Assembly: GCF_004210375.1 (NCBI RefSeq)
Contig: NC_134834.1
Span: forward strand, 37,848,264-37,912,263
DNA from: Tachypleus tridentatus
Taxonomy: Eukaryota; Arthropoda; Merostomata; Xiphosura; Limulidae
Reading direction: 5' to 3'
DNA: 64,000 nt
Translations under genes and position numbers: made by a program
The notes under the pieces: model-generated
Database searches by the model: none
The model's input: the letters and a program-made list of their open reading frames with translations, nothing else
Told to the model about the DNA's origin: nothing
Shown here: one piece after another, positions 22,902 through 34,450 of the stretch
Position numbering within the stretch: the first letter of the stretch is position 1
Layout of the letters: every line of letters begins with the position of its first letter

Positions 22902-25500
22902 CTGCAAAGAAAAGAGTAAACTTGTGAAAATACTCTTTAATATTTACTAACTCCCAAGAAATATGATAGTTATATATTTTTTGAAAGATTCTTCAGAAAG
23001 ACTTCAACTAGTACAAAACCCTTTTTGTTCTTTTTAGCAAGTTAGATTAAAACATGTTATTTATGTAAATATTTTTCAGAAATTCTACACTGAGCATAGT
23101 GAAAAGTTTCTGAACAACTTCACATAATGCAATTAACTTTTGAATAGGAATTAAACCTTACCTAACTTCAAAAAAAGAGTTTTCATGTTATGGCCAGGGA
23201 TAACACTAGTATTTATTTTTTTAATAAACACAAAGAGATAAGTCTGGGGAGCCATAGGGAGAAAAGCCCCTTCAAGTTCCAGAGTTTTATGAACATCAGT
23301 TATTTCTGTTTCTTATATTTATTTTCTTGCAGCATTGAATTATAGAAGAAAATGCTCATCAACAAGGGCTCTGCACAAGATACTGGGATTCCACAGAATA
23401 AAAAATTTCCACATATTTTAATGCTTAAATATGTACTAGTCAATAATTGCAATCCAACTACATATTTTTTTTATTATTATAACAGGCTTCATAATGACAC
23501 AACATAACAAGTCACTTCATTGTTTTAAATCAGCGAGTGAGATAAGATACAAACAGGTGCTTGAGTCACATAAACTTATTATTTGAGAGAACATGATTAT
23601 CATTATGTGTGTGTGTGTGTGTGTGTGCGCATGCATGCACGATCATGTACATCCAAGTAATTGGCAAGAGAAATTTTTCACATTTTTGATGTATGTTTGA
23701 GGGTATATAGTTGCATTAAACAAACATGTCTCAAATTATATGTACCATTGCAGTAATGTTCTTTTGTAATGAATGCTGTGAAGAGTTTCTCAGGGACCTC
23801 ACTGATTCATAAAAGTTGAAAACCACTAATATAAGCAAATGTTTATTATGAGCACTGTGCATGGCATCACTAACTACACACCTTGTTTTCTTACAGTTGC
23901 ATGTAACAATATAATTTCAACCAAGTACACAACTTCTTGATTAACTTTCATAACACCAAGAATTTACATTAAGCAAAAGGAGCAAAAATTATTTTCATAT
24001 GTCATATTTCTTAATCAAAAGCCCAGGATAAAATAAGTCACATATTTGAGATTATTTCAAAGATTACAGTAAATTGTGTTTCTTTATTACAGAAAAAGTG
24101 CCAAGATACTTAAAATGGTACATAAGAGGGATGCTCAAATAACACCACTGGGTTTTAAAATTATTGTTATAAAGGTAAGCTTAAGACTTTTTTTTTTATA
24201 ATTGAAGCATAGAAATATTAAATATAATCATAACTAAATTTTTTCAAACATATTAGAGAACTATAAAAAAAAACTTTATTGATATATAAGTGATGAAATT
24301 GTGAGGGTAGAGGTAACTATGAACTAAAATATTGGAAAGTAATAAGTTTAGTTTTCAAAGCACCAGTTTAAACTTCCGAGCAAACCTACATCTTTCTTCA
24401 CCATAAACTTGTAAAATAGTTTATCCATTACACAATACATGCTGTTACTATTATTAGTTTTAATCAATTAAATCTTTTCTTTGTTAAGGTTCCTAGATAC
24501 AAAAGGTAACATTCAGCTTGGATTAATGACACTTCTTAATTATTTGGATTGGGTGAAAAAGTAGCATGAATGTCCTATCACTTGATCTTACTTACTATAT
24601 ATTTGCCAAATCAAAAAACAAACAAATTTTAACATAAATGTATATACTTTGACCATTTCTTATCAATCTTCTTACAGCTAAGATAATTGGAAATATTAAA
24701 AACCTGTTTAAAATAAAATATCTACTGTAGTTTTGTAAAATGGCCTTTAAAATGTTTAGTTTTCCCCACCTTTAATTCTCTTCCTTAGATATTTTTAATC
24801 CAGTAAGTCACATTCTATTACCTACTATCGTATTAGTGCTTTCAATGTATAATAACTTATATATGGAAAAACATGTATGAAAAACATGCAAAAGTATTGT
24901 AAACAAATCAAGTACCACTGTCACAAAATAATAAGTTAACCTAGTTACTTTGATAATTTATTAAAAACCAAAACAAAAGATGTCAAATACTATTTTTCAA
25001 ATTGTATCTTTGTTAATTGCAAAACATTTTGAAGTTTAATATTCTAATGGAAGTGATACACTATATAAACAATTACACTCGTATTTCACGTTAACCCATT
25101 GTAACTACACAGTGAATAAAACAAAACTACAACTTAAAGTTAAAATTAGTAACACTTCAATTTTTTTTTGGTGATTAAACTGTAGTCTATATATATGATC
25201 AGTGAATCAATCTATCTTCATAAGTAGTTTCGTTTGTGTTTTTTTTTCTTTTTGCAACTATTCTTACATGACTAAACTTAAAAATAATTCAAATTATCCA
25301 AGTTTACTTACTGATAAGAATTTTAAAAGTTACAACCTTTACTGTAAATCTTTGTTACTTAAGTCAATGTAAACTCTGCAATTTGAACTTGTAGAAATAT
25401 CCTTTTTTAATATCTTTGTTTACATGTTGCTTTGGTCTACCCTCTATGTCATATAAATACTAATACTAATTGAAATACTATTCATCTGTTTGTATCCCAG
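22902..25500. other. Upstream region of TMEM129, AT-rich non-coding
   Basis: It contains a (TG)n microsatellite at 23606-23627 followed by GCATGCATGC. No conserved ORF or repeat recognised in the rest. It would be 5' UTR intron or intergenic. Confidence 0.4.
23606..23627. repeat. (TG)n microsatellite
   Basis: About eleven TG units followed by CGCATGCATGCAC. Confidence 0.9.
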
Positions 25501-25503
25501 AAT

Positions 25504-25690
25504 GGCTAGTATGGGTATTGAGACCTTTATTGATAAGCAGAGAACCTAGGAAGGTTCTGAGATACAAACAGATAAATAGGAAGGTCAAAACATTATTCTC
25601 TGCTTATCAATAAAAGTGTTTATGCCTATACCAACCGTTCTAAGATACATTTTTATTTCAAGTGGGTTTCTTGTCATTAAGAACTATTCA
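25504..25690. mobile_element. Inverted pair of Penelope-like tails
   Basis: GGTATTGAGACCTTTATTGA TAAGCAGAGAA (25514-25544) is the reverse complement, with few changes, of TTCTCTGCTTATCAATAAAA... (25599 onward). The right half continues CCAACCGTTCTAAGATACA and TTTCAAGTGGGTTTCTTGTC, as at 20880-20914. The head-to-head arrangement with a short spacer fits the inverted partial copies common in PLEs. Confidence 0.6.
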
Positions 25691-26398
25691 CCTGTTTGTT
25701 TCATGGTGTACAACTATAATTATAATAATTATTAGTAAAATATTATTAATAACTCGTGCTAGTAGTAGCAGTCATTAACACTAACAGAACTGCTAGATTT
25801 GTATTAGTAAAGTACTTAGACGTAATACTATTTATTAATAATAGTATGATTAAAGTTTTTATAGTTTAAGTTTTATCTTAAGACATTCTTTCCAAGCTTA
25901 TGGCTCATGCATGTCTGCATAAACACTCACAAGTAAAATCTCGATTACGAACACAAAAATATTTTAATTTTACTAGTAATACAACAATAGCCTACTATCT
26001 TTCGAAATTCTCCAGTCCTTTCGTATAACAATCAACACATTATCTATGTGGTTTTGAACCCCTTTTATTTCGCACTTCAGTCTGCTCTTAACCGAACCAT
26101 CCACCTCACACACAAATAAAAATACAAGTTAACGACCTGTGACCACTGTTTCGTTTTTCACTTTACACAGTATTATTTCACAGAGGCCAACACTGTCGCC
26201 ATGCCACTAAATTGCTATAAAAATTAAGTTTACTGTTGATATTTTAAAAATATATTGGTTTCAAAAGTGCCATTTTTACGTAAGAGCAGCTGACTTGTCC
26301 ATGACAGACTAAGAGGAAATTTAACATATGGCATTTATATATGAATTTTACACACTTTCTGAAGATGACGTTTTCATACGTGATGTTTATGATTAAAA
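25691..26398. other. Non-coding sequence, possible TMEM129 promoter region
   Basis: No repeat or ORF recognised. GC content is locally higher at 26030-26200. A promoter here would suit TMEM129, but no core element is decisive. Confidence 0.3.
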
Positions 26399-26953
26399 TA
26401 AGTTTGTTTTTTGATTTTCGCGCAAAGCTACTCAAGGGCTCTCTGCGCTCGCTGTCCCTAATTAAGCACCGTAAGACTAGAGGGGCATGGCCAAGCGCGT
26501 AAGGCGTGCGACTCGTAATCCGAGGGTCGCGGGTTCGCGCCCACGTCGCGCTAAACATGCTCGCCCTCCCAGCCGTGGGGGCGTATAATGTGACGGTCAA
26601 TCTCACTATTCGTTGGTAAAAGAGTAGCCCAAGAGTTGGCGGTGGGTGGTGATGACTAGCTGCCTTCCCTCTAGTCTTACACTGCTAAATTAGGGACGGC
26701 TAGCACAGATAGCCCTCGAGTAGCTTTGTGCGAAATTCCAAAAACAACAACAACAAGACTAGAGGGAATGCAGCTAGTCATCATCGCCCACCGCAAACTC
26801 TTGAGCTACTCTTTTACCAACAAATAGTGGGATTGACCGTCACATTATAATGCCTCCACGGCTGATATGGCGGGCATGTTTGGTGTGACGGGGATTCGAA
26901 TCCACGATCCTCGAATTACGAGTCAAGTGCCTTAACCATGTGGCAATTCTGGA
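26399..26953 (-). mobile_element. SINE type A copy interrupted by a second SINE A
   Basis: The left part, 26399-26484 (TTTTCGCGCAAAGCTACTCA ... AAGACTAGAGGG), and the right part, 26755-26953 (AAGACTAGAGGG ... TGCCTTAACCATGTGGCAAT), form one minus-orientation SINE split by an inserted copy at 26485-26754. Confidence 0.92.
26485..26754 (+). mobile_element. SINE type A, full length, nested, with 12-bp target duplication
   Basis: The tRNA-like head GCATGGCCAAGCGCGTAAGG has an A box and GGGTTCGCGCCC resembles a B box. The body is GGTGGTGATGACTAGCTGCC, and the tail CACAGATAGCCCTCGAGTAG CTTTGTGCGAAATTCC ends in (AAC)n. The target-site duplication AAGACTAGAGGG lies at 26473-26484 and 26755-26766. 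The head is similar to a tRNA but does not form a proper acceptor stem. Confidence 0.95.
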
Positions 26954-27079
26954 CCGATTGACAAAAGAGGAATGCGAAAAAGATACATTTACAGTTAACT
27001 TGAGATTTAGAACAATTATTTGACCTATCGGTTTCCAACAGTTCGCCGATTTAAGGTGTTTAAAGTGTATCTTTTAAAG

Positions 27080-27203
27080 TTTGTTTGTTTTTAGCACAAA
27101 GCTACACATTTGGCTACCTGTTCTCTGCCCACCACTGGTATCGAAACCTGGTTCTTAGCGTTGTAGGTCTACAGACACACCGCTTTAGCCACTGGGGGGG
27201 GGC
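27080..27203 (-). mobile_element. SINE type B, intact, with 11-bp target duplication
   Basis: TTTGTTTGTTTTTAGCACAA, GCTACACATTTGGCTACCTG, TCTGCCCACCACTGGTATCG AAACC (B box on the other strand), then CACCGCTTTAGCCACTGGGG. It is flanked by ATCTTTTAAAG at 27069-27079 and 27204-27214. Confidence 0.93.
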
Positions 27204-27214
27204 ATCTTTTAAAG

Positions 27215-27963
27215 TATCATACTGTATACCAGTACATAAACAATAATTCATATAATTTCCCGTTGCTTATCATCCAACCTAACTGAAGAGCACTGGTTAC
27301 TAATATTGAACGAAAGGCTTCTTGTGCATTGACTTGTGGAAAAGGTAGAACTCAGATGTTGTTTTCGTACACAAGATTTGAAGTAATTGGTAAAATAGCT
27401 TTTAAAATTTGTTCATGCAAAGAAAATGCTATTTTTGTGTACCAGCCAACTCTACGCGTTGCAGCGCAAATATTTTAAACAAACTTAATTTGACAACTTT
27501 TTCTTGGGTCGAATTTGAATCTCTCGAAGTGTTGGAGATAGCCAGAGGTATTTTCTGACCCAGACCTCGAGGTCAGAAATATCATCGACACCCCTTCATT
27601 CTATTTACTGATTTTCTTTAAAGAAATTTAGGTGAGAAATTTCTTTATGAATCCAAGAGAAAGCAGTAGCCAATTTATCTTAATTATTCGTATTCATTTT
27701 TAGTGAGCTATGGAACATTCCACTTTCGAGTCCCTGAACAGACATCGGGACACGGGGCAGCTACATCTTCTTGTGAGCCGTTGCCGGGGGTTGAGATAAA
27801 AATGTAATTGCTTGAACAAACTTCACCAAGATGGATATTAAATTAATCCACGAATAGTTTTCTAATGTCAACTTATTTATTAGGAATATGTAAAACGGTT
27901 GCAAGACAAAGCTTACCGTGTTGCGCCGTGTTAATGTAGTTATATTGGTCTACATACAAAAAT
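27215..27963. other. Intergenic sequence without recognised features
   Basis: Moderate GC content, no long ORF, no repeat recognised. Confidence 0.4.
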
Positions 27964-28844
27964 ATCAGGTTGTCCAGAAATAAATGTCGTTTTTGAACTG
28001 CAAAGTTTGGAAAAGTATAAATCAGTGTTGTAAAACAAGCTTTAATTAGAGTAAGCACCATTTGCTTCAACACACTTTTGGCAACGTGTAAAAATGCTGT
28101 TTATGCCTCAGAGATTCTATGGTCAATGAACTCCCTGAAAGCTCCTTCTGCATCTGCCTTGTTTTGAAAGCGTTTATTGTTTAAAAACTTCTCAAAGTGC
28201 TTGAAAAAATGAAAATCTGTAGGGGAAAGGTCTGGGGAATAAAGTAGATGAGGCAGAACCTCGATTCCTAATTCGTTCAATTTTTGGAGCGTCATCTTCG
28301 ACAGGTCTCATAGCGCCGATTTTGTTTATCTTCAGTCAGCTCATGCGGAACCGAAGTATCCAACTTTTCGTCTTTCCAGTCGCACTCAGGTGGTCGACAG
28401 TCTTTGACTTGCTTGTGTCTAGCTTTGTGCAAGCTCACGCACTGTTGTGCGAGGGTCTGTCTCAATGTGTTTCATCTAAGAATGGCTTCTTTTAATGACC
28501 TTCCTGGTCTTCAAGATTTTCATCTTCATGTCGAAACCTTTGGAACAACGCTGAACTGTAAAATCAGTAACAGATCCATGGCTGAATGCCTGGTTGATGT
28601 TCCGAGTAGTTTCGGTAGTTTTTCGTCCATGTTTGAAGTCGTAGAGGAAAACCAGACGAAAGTCCTTTTTGGCCATGCTGCCTTGGTCGTTGTGAAACTT
28701 ACTCTGAGTTGAAACAGTAGACAATTAAGACATCTTGTAAGCGACAAATGTTGGATTAAACCAATGTACCAACGATAAGTTACTCAATATTCAGCTTCTA
28801 AATGTCATAGTGAGAATTCTGACATTTATTTCTGAATAACCTAA
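27964..28844 (-). mobile_element. Mariner-family transposon relic with both inverted ends
   Basis: The ends CAGGTTGTCCAGAAATAAAT(GTC) at 27966 and GACATTTATTTCTGAATAAC(CTA) at 28821 are near-complementary. On the minus strand the 5' part encodes LYDFKHGRKTTETTRNINQA and FSHGSVTDFTVQRC (paired helix-turn-helix DNA-binding domain). The 3' part encodes LGIEVLPHLLYSPDLSPTDF, the block holding the last catalytic Asp of mariner transposases. At about 880 bp against the usual roughly 1.3 kb, the middle with the first catalytic Asp residues is deleted, and frameshifts are present. Non-autonomous and dead. Confidence 0.93.
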
Positions 28845-29524
28845 TTGTTTATTCTCCATCAAAACCATATACCTAGAGATAGCTCTGCACATTTACTATA
28901 TAATTACAATTGGCAGAATTTACACGGGAGGCGACAGTATATATCGTAGATTTGTAATACAAACATAAATGATTATTTTTCCTTTTTTTTTCTTTCACAA
29001 AAGCGAGTGTGGAGAGTTGCAAAAGGTATAGAGCTAAAAGTGCACGTTTGTTGTTAATTACATATGTCCTTTCACCCGCTTTTGTTTTTCCTGAAGGAAA
29101 TTGTAACACATAGGTTGATATAAAAAATTAATAAGTTGAATAAAATTCACCAAAATTCAAGAGAGGGGTTGAATACGCCAAACAATAATATTTTGATGTC
29201 AAATAAGTTTTTAGAAACGCGCACGACAGTCGCAAAACAAACTTTAGTGGAGTTCTTCGTTGTGCCATGTTGTGTGACTGTGTTTATATGAAAACAAAGT
29301 TTATTCCATCAAAGCGTATGCATATAGCCAGAACTAGTTCCTAAAAATTTATTATTGTGGGAAACTAGAAAGTACAGCCAGATATTACTATTATTAATAA
29401 TACTTACTTTTAAAAAAGCGAACATGAAGAATCAGTTCGTAACTTGTCAGGCCAAAAGACATAATGTTTATTGAAAGCTTACCAAATTCCGTGAAAATGC
29501 ACAAATTGTATCGTATCAGACGGC
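28845..29524. other. Intergenic sequence without recognised features
   Basis: No conserved ORF or repeat seen. Confidence 0.4.
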
Positions 29525-29740
29525 CTGACATGACGCTCTACTTAAAATATGCTCGTTCTTTTAGCCGTGAGGACGTTATAAGGTGCGATAAATCCTACTA
29601 TTCGTTGAGAAAAGAGTAGCTCAAGAGTTAGCGATAGGTGGTGATGACTAGTTGCCTTCCCTCTAGTCTTACATTGCTAAATTAGTGACGGCTAGCGCAC
29701 ATATGCCTCGTGTAGCTTTGCGCGAAATTCAGAAGCAAAG
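29525..29740 (+). mobile_element. SINE type A, 5'-eroded copy
   Basis: ATATGCTCGTTCTTTTAGCC, TACTATTCGTTGAGAAAAGA, GGTGGTGATGACTAGTTGCC, CTAAATTAGTGACGGCTAGC and the tail CTCGTGTAGCTTTGCGCGAA. The tRNA head is unrecognisable. Confidence 0.85.
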
Positions 29741-29958
29741 AAATAAATCATATCGTTTGATGTATCGATACAATCGTACACAGCTTCACTATGTGATATC
29801 GCTGTATCTCCACACCTTTAATTATAATACTTGTTGCGGCCAACACATATTACTTGAGCATTACATTCTCTTAAATAAACCACTGTAATTCAACTATAAC
29901 AAAATAAAATGAAGTAAACACTGCAATGCTGGTAAGTTATTCCAGTTGCCTAACAAAG

Positions 29959-30237
29959 TTTGTTTGTTTTGGAATTTCGCACAAAGCTACTCGAGGGCTA
30001 TCTGTGCTAGCCGTCCCTAATTTAGCAGTGTAAGATTAGAGGGAAGGCAGCTAGTCATCACCACCCACCGCCAACTCTTGGGCTACTCTTTTACCAACGA
30101 ATAGTGGGATTGACCGTAACATTATAATGCCCCCACGGCTGAAAGGGCGAACATGTTTGGCGCGACTGGGATACGAACCCGCGACCCTCGGATTACGAGT
30201 CGCACGCCTTAACACGCTTGGCCATGCCGGGCCACCC
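29959..30237 (-). mobile_element. SINE type A, full length
   Basis: (TTTG)n, TTTGGAATTTCGCACAAAGC, then the complete type A body through GACCCTCGGATTACGAGTCG (minus-strand anticodon-arm region) to GCTTGGCCATGCCGGGCCA. Flanked by AACAAAG at 29952-29958 and 30238-30244. One of the least diverged copies in the window. Confidence 0.94.
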
Positions 30238-30244
30238 AACAAAG

Positions 30245-31510
30245 ATCACTGTGTGATCACAACACAGTATTCTGTGCGTTTCAGCTGGAAAAATGTCAGT
30301 ACGACTTGTTGCAACTGTAACAATCAATATTGAAGCAAGCTATTTACATATAAAAGGGGAAACACTACAATTCTATAGTTGCATCTAACTATCATAGTCT
30401 TTATATACTACAAATAATCCATTGCATAAGAAAACTATTATACCTGATCAATTTAAACATCAAATGGTATATATATGAGTTAACTGTTTCAACCAGTTAA
30501 CACAGTTTACCTGAGTATTTGCTAACCTAAAGTTACCTCATCTAATCATCTGCAGTAAAGCTAGTTGCAGACTAAGTATTAACCATTTAATCTATGAAAG
30601 TAAACAAAATTATAAGGAAAATGCAACAAGATTTAATCATTGCAGCCGACTAACACAAACCACAATACTCGTACACATTCCGCAGTAAATGTCTAGACTA
30701 TTCATTACTTACCATAATAGAGTTTTTGTAAGAAAACAATGTGAATCTAATTTCGCATACGCGCCATATCAACTTGTGAGTATAAATCGTGATCACCACA
30801 GATAACAGCATGTGCAGCAGTACATACAAAACACCACAGTCGTCAATAACGGCTTGATACGAAGTGTCAATGGGTCCATAAAAACCCCAGACTGCTATTC
30901 AACAAGACTTTACATATGCTGAAGACAAAAGATTTTCGTACATATCGAGAAATTTGTTGGTACACGCGAAGTTTTCACTGTCAAAGATCGATAACAGTCA
31001 ACTGATGTAATTGTTGAACCAAAACCAAACCAGAAAAATCCGGTGACTACCATTTATTAAGATCGGTATAACCAGATGGCTTTCTGAAATACGTAATGCG
31101 CTAGTATTTACTTCATAACATACTCCGTTTCCTCTTCTCTTATGCAGCAAAAATGTGCAAGTCTAATAAGAATACTAACGGTACGAACTTCACATGTTTG
31201 TTGTTTGCTCACACTTTTCTAAAGATACGAAAATAAAGGTTTCTATGAACCAACCTCTGGCTTGATGCCAAATCAGTACTGTTGACCTGAAAAGGACCTG
31301 CGATGCGAACAACATCTGAACTTTATTCTACATTCTAAAGCTTGAATATGCAACTGTTCCAGAGAACTAGAGCTTAATTTTCTTTATACAAAAAGTAACC
31401 ATAAGCTGATGCGTGTGGTATTTTTATTCGTGTTCACGCACCTATTGGGGTTGAAAAGATGGTGTCCCTTGGTGAAGGTGGATTATTGTGATTTTGGATA
31501 GAAGCAGGAG
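30245..31510. other. Intergenic sequence without recognised features
   Basis: No ORF or repeat I can name. Confidence 0.4.
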
Positions 31511-31905
31511 AAATATCGTCCATTTATATGCAAAAACGGCTCGTTTGGGTTGAGAAAATATTTTACATAGAAGAGCGAACAATTTCGACCTTCTTCGGCC
31601 ATCGTCAGGTTCACAAAGAAAGAGGTAACTGACCGGAAGCTGACTACATGTTTGAAAGGGTTTGTGTAACTAAGTGTCGGAATGTAGAGGGTGGTATTAG
31701 ATGTTTGAATATATAATTTATTTATTTTATTATATTAATATAGGTATAAAGGCGTTCCTTTATATTGGTTTATTTTGGGTTTAAGTTGTTGTATAAGTAA
31801 GGCTTCTTTAATTTTGCGTTTGTTTACGTTTGTTTCTTTATTTAGTATTTGAGTGTTTTCTATGGTTATGTTGTGTTTATTTGACTTGCAGTGTTTTATG
31901 ACACA
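31510..31905 (-). mobile_element. Penelope-like element, 3' end: GIY-YIG endonuclease C-terminus plus tail
   Basis: The minus-strand frame ending with TAA at 31735 reads CVIKHCKSNKHNITIENTQI, then KRKIKEALLIQQLKPKINQ and YKGTPLYLY, the C-terminal end of the GIY-YIG endonuclease domain of Penelope-like elements. Downstream on that strand comes a non-coding tail with a hammerhead-like motif and TTTCTCAACCCAAACGAGCC. The upstream part of the domain is absent because the sequence switches to an opposite-strand PLE piece near 31900. Confidence 0.85.
31575..31614 (-). ncRNA. Hammerhead-ribozyme-like motif in PLE tail
   Basis: On the minus strand: GTGAAC, core CTGACGA, stem II GGCC/GGTC around GAAGAA, core GAAA, then GTTCGC, which pairs with GTGAAC in stem I (one G-U). 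Helix III is reduced to TT, where the 14250 copy has CATT, so this copy is probably broken. The layout matches the hammerheads described in Penelope-like elements. Confidence 0.6.
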
Positions 31906-32272
31906 AGTTGAAACACAAGCAATTAACACAGCATTACATCCACCACTATACTGGTACAGATATGTAGATGACATGGTTGCGGGATTCAAATCTACAGAAC
32001 ACATACTTAATTTTTTCAATCACATTAACTCTATACATCCCAACATTAACTTCACATGTGAACAGGAAGAAAGCAATTAAATATCATTTCTTAACCTCAA
32101 AATTACAAGAACCGACACACAATTCAAAACAGAAATCCACCGAAAAATCAGCAATACTGGACTATACATTCCTTGGGACTCAGCACATGAAACAAAACAA
32201 AAACTCAACATACTAAGAAACCAAATAAACACAGCCATAAAACTATGCTCACCAGATAAAATTAACGAATAG
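31898..32272 (+). mobile_element. Penelope-like reverse transcriptase fragment
   Basis: The plus strand reads FMTQVETQAINTALHPPLYW, YRYVDDMVAGF (catalytic YVDD), FFNHINSIHPNINFTCEQEE, then after one in-frame TAA ISFLNLKITRTDTQFKTEI and ILRNQINTAIKLCSPDKIN. This is the RT palm/thumb of a PLE. It lies head-to-head with the endonuclease piece at 31735-31897. Only one stop interrupts about 120 codons. Confidence 0.88.
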
Positions 32273-32382
32273 TGGGATTGACCGTCACGTTATAACGCCC
32301 CCACGCCTAAAAGGACGAGCATGTTTGGTGCGACGGGGATTACGAGTCGAGTGCCTTAACCACCTGGCCATGCCGGGCCAGA
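32267..32382 (-). mobile_element. SINE type A, truncated to its head half
   Basis: AACGAATAGTGGGATTGACC, GTCACGTTATAACGCCCCCA, GAGCATGTTTGGTGCGACGG and CACCTGGCCATGCCGGGCCA. The B-box region is partly deleted. It abuts the PLE fragment. Confidence 0.88.
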
Positions 32383-32605
32383 TAGCTTTAGAGGGCTTAA
32401 TTACTTAGCTAATTAGCAAATATTTTTAATTCGTTATCTCCATGCATCCAAACCAATAAAGTATCATTAATTAATCTAATCAAACAATCAAACAAAATGA
32501 TTAGTATAAAGATCACTAAGAGTAAAGATACGGGAGAACTCTTGGCTAATCCAATATTTTGTTCACAATAGTTCTCATTAATTTGGAAAAAAATACAATT
32601 TGCAA

Positions 32606-32736
32606 TACGCTCCTCAGTGGCACAGCGGTTTGTCTGCGGACTTAAAATGCTAGAAAACCGGGTTTCGATAACCCTGGTGGGCAGAGCACAGATAGCCCAT
32701 TGTGTAGCTTTGTGCTTAACCTCAAGCAAAAATCAT
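32606..32736 (+). mobile_element. SINE type B, full length with 9-bp target duplication
   Basis: TCAGTGGCACAGCGGTTTGT (A box), GGGTTTCGATAACCC (B box), GAGCACAGATAGCCCATTGT and GTAGCTTTGTGCTTAA. AATTTGCAA flanks it at 32597-32605 and 32737-32745. Confidence 0.92.
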
Positions 32737-32745
32737 AATTTGCAA

Positions 32746-33700
32746 CACATACGCTGGTTAAATTAACGATGTCAACAATTTTTATTAGTGAAATGCAGTG
32801 TACCATATTAATAGATTGGAAACCAAGGAATGGTACTTCCTTTCAGTCATTGCTTTTGTAATCAGTTGAGTGACTTAGCTTCTTATCTGTATGTTAACCC
32901 TGGATTTATCAGCCAGGGGGTTGACAATTCCAGCCATTTCATGCCTCTTCTCTAGACACTTCCTCATTTCCTACAGTCAAAGAAGTATTATCATTATCTT
33001 CCTTCTCACCAATGGAGGTGAGATGATACAAATCAGTACTGTCTTTTGTTCTCAGCCTTATCAGCCTCAACCTCTGGATCCTGGTATAGCCAGTGTACAA
33101 AAGTAATCAATAAGATATGGCCTTAACTTGTTTTGATGTGCTTATGTACGCCATGAGCTTGCTATAGGTCGTAATTTAAATAACCAGGGGGTAAGAAAAA
33201 CAAGATATGGATCTATTCAGCTAAGATCGAATTGCATCCATCTTGATAGTTCATACCACTGTTACATCTTGTTTTTCAACTGATATATTCATTCATTTAC
33301 TTTTTATTAAAACATTTCTTCTGCTGTTTAATAGCATTTTCTAGATTATGACACAAAGCTACATGCATCAACTAATGCAAACCTGAATCATCCTAGAAAT
33401 GTTTTTTGACACTGCAGTGCATCTACAGATTTTATTTCCTGAAAAGAACATGCATTTGATCAGCAACAGCCAGCTGATCTCTCTTCTGTTGTGCAATGTG
33501 CCATCATAGCACACAGCTACTGTTTATTTCAGTCGCTTCTGTTAAGGTTAAGAAACTTTACAAACGTTTAATTGGTAGTTTGTATGTTGTCTATTCTGCT
33601 GAACTACGAGACAAGGATGGGGAGTATGATGAATCATGTTTAATTTCTTTATCTCACCCAACACTATACGTAACTCAAATAATAGGTAGCTATTGAAATT
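32746..33700. other. Intergenic sequence, unassigned
   Basis: A 66-codon ORF at 33496-33696 has protein-like composition (KLYKRLIGSLYVVYSAELRD) but no family I recognise. 33345-33370 shows a CACAAAGCTACATGCAT tail-like fragment. Confidence 0.3.
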
Positions 33701-33899
33701 TGAAATTAGTTCCTTGATCCGTGTCTGGACTTTACTAATATTGTTGACATCACGTCAATGAAATCTTCAGTATTTTTCGCGTTACCTTAAGCGAGTATTG
33801 TTAGATTATAGGGTCATTCTTGTAGTTTATAGAAAATTCGAGGTCTCAGTAAACAAATATTTATATAGATGACTAGCGAGCGCAAGTTAACTGAGTGAA

Positions 33900-34450
33900 G
33901 GCACGTTAGAATGCATGATTGTTAGTTTAGCCCTGACGGGTGATATTTTAAAGCAATTTTTACTGTTTAATTAACATCGATAAGGATAATAATTTGTTTT
34001 ATTAAAGGGTGTTCTAAGAGACTGAACTCGATTATGTAGATTTTGACGAAAAGGAAACAATTTTGTAAAGTTTGAGACAAAGCTGTGGTAACCCACATAG
34101 TAAAGTAACTAAATTTATCATAGATTGTACAGTAAAAACAGGACAAAGAAAATAATTTGTCCTGTCAATTGAATTATAAAGTAGTTGAATTAACACAAAC
34201 GGACCTTTGACAAGAAAAGATAAATACTTAGAGTTTTAGATATACCTGCGACATCCTGTAGAATAAAGAACTTTTGTAGATACGTGTAAAATGTTATGAA
34301 TATATTAGTTTAAAATAAGTAAATTATGTACTGTCTGTTTATTGTTCGAATTTATCGCCAACAAATCACAGACAGTTACTGTAGAAGAATCCCAGCCCAT
34401 TCATATACAAAATTCTGACGTTTGGCATACTAGTCAGGATTACACAGTGG
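33900..34450 (+). repeat. LTR-like direct repeat, copy A
   Basis: Its right part aligns with copy B: AATTATAAAGTAGTTGAATT against TGTTATAAAGCAACTGAACA, TTTATTGTTCGAATTTATCG against TTTATTGTTGAAATTTATTG, then CCAACAAATCA, CTGTAGAAGAATCC and TTTGGCATACTAGTCAGGAT, the last resembling a primer-binding leader (TGGC...). The left boundary is uncertain (TGTTAGTTTAGCCC near 33920). Confidence 0.45.

Noticed and set aside
26485-26560. tRNA gene with anticodon arm CTCGTAATC
   Set aside because: It is the head of a SINE with tail and target duplication; the acceptor stem does not pair. The same applies to 41788-41865 and the heads of the other SINE copies.
28404-28712. Plus-strand 102-codon ORF
   Set aside because: Antisense shadow of the mariner transposase relic.
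33496-33696. 66-codon ORF as a host exon
   Set aside because: No donor or acceptor that clearly fits and no family recognised; left unassigned.
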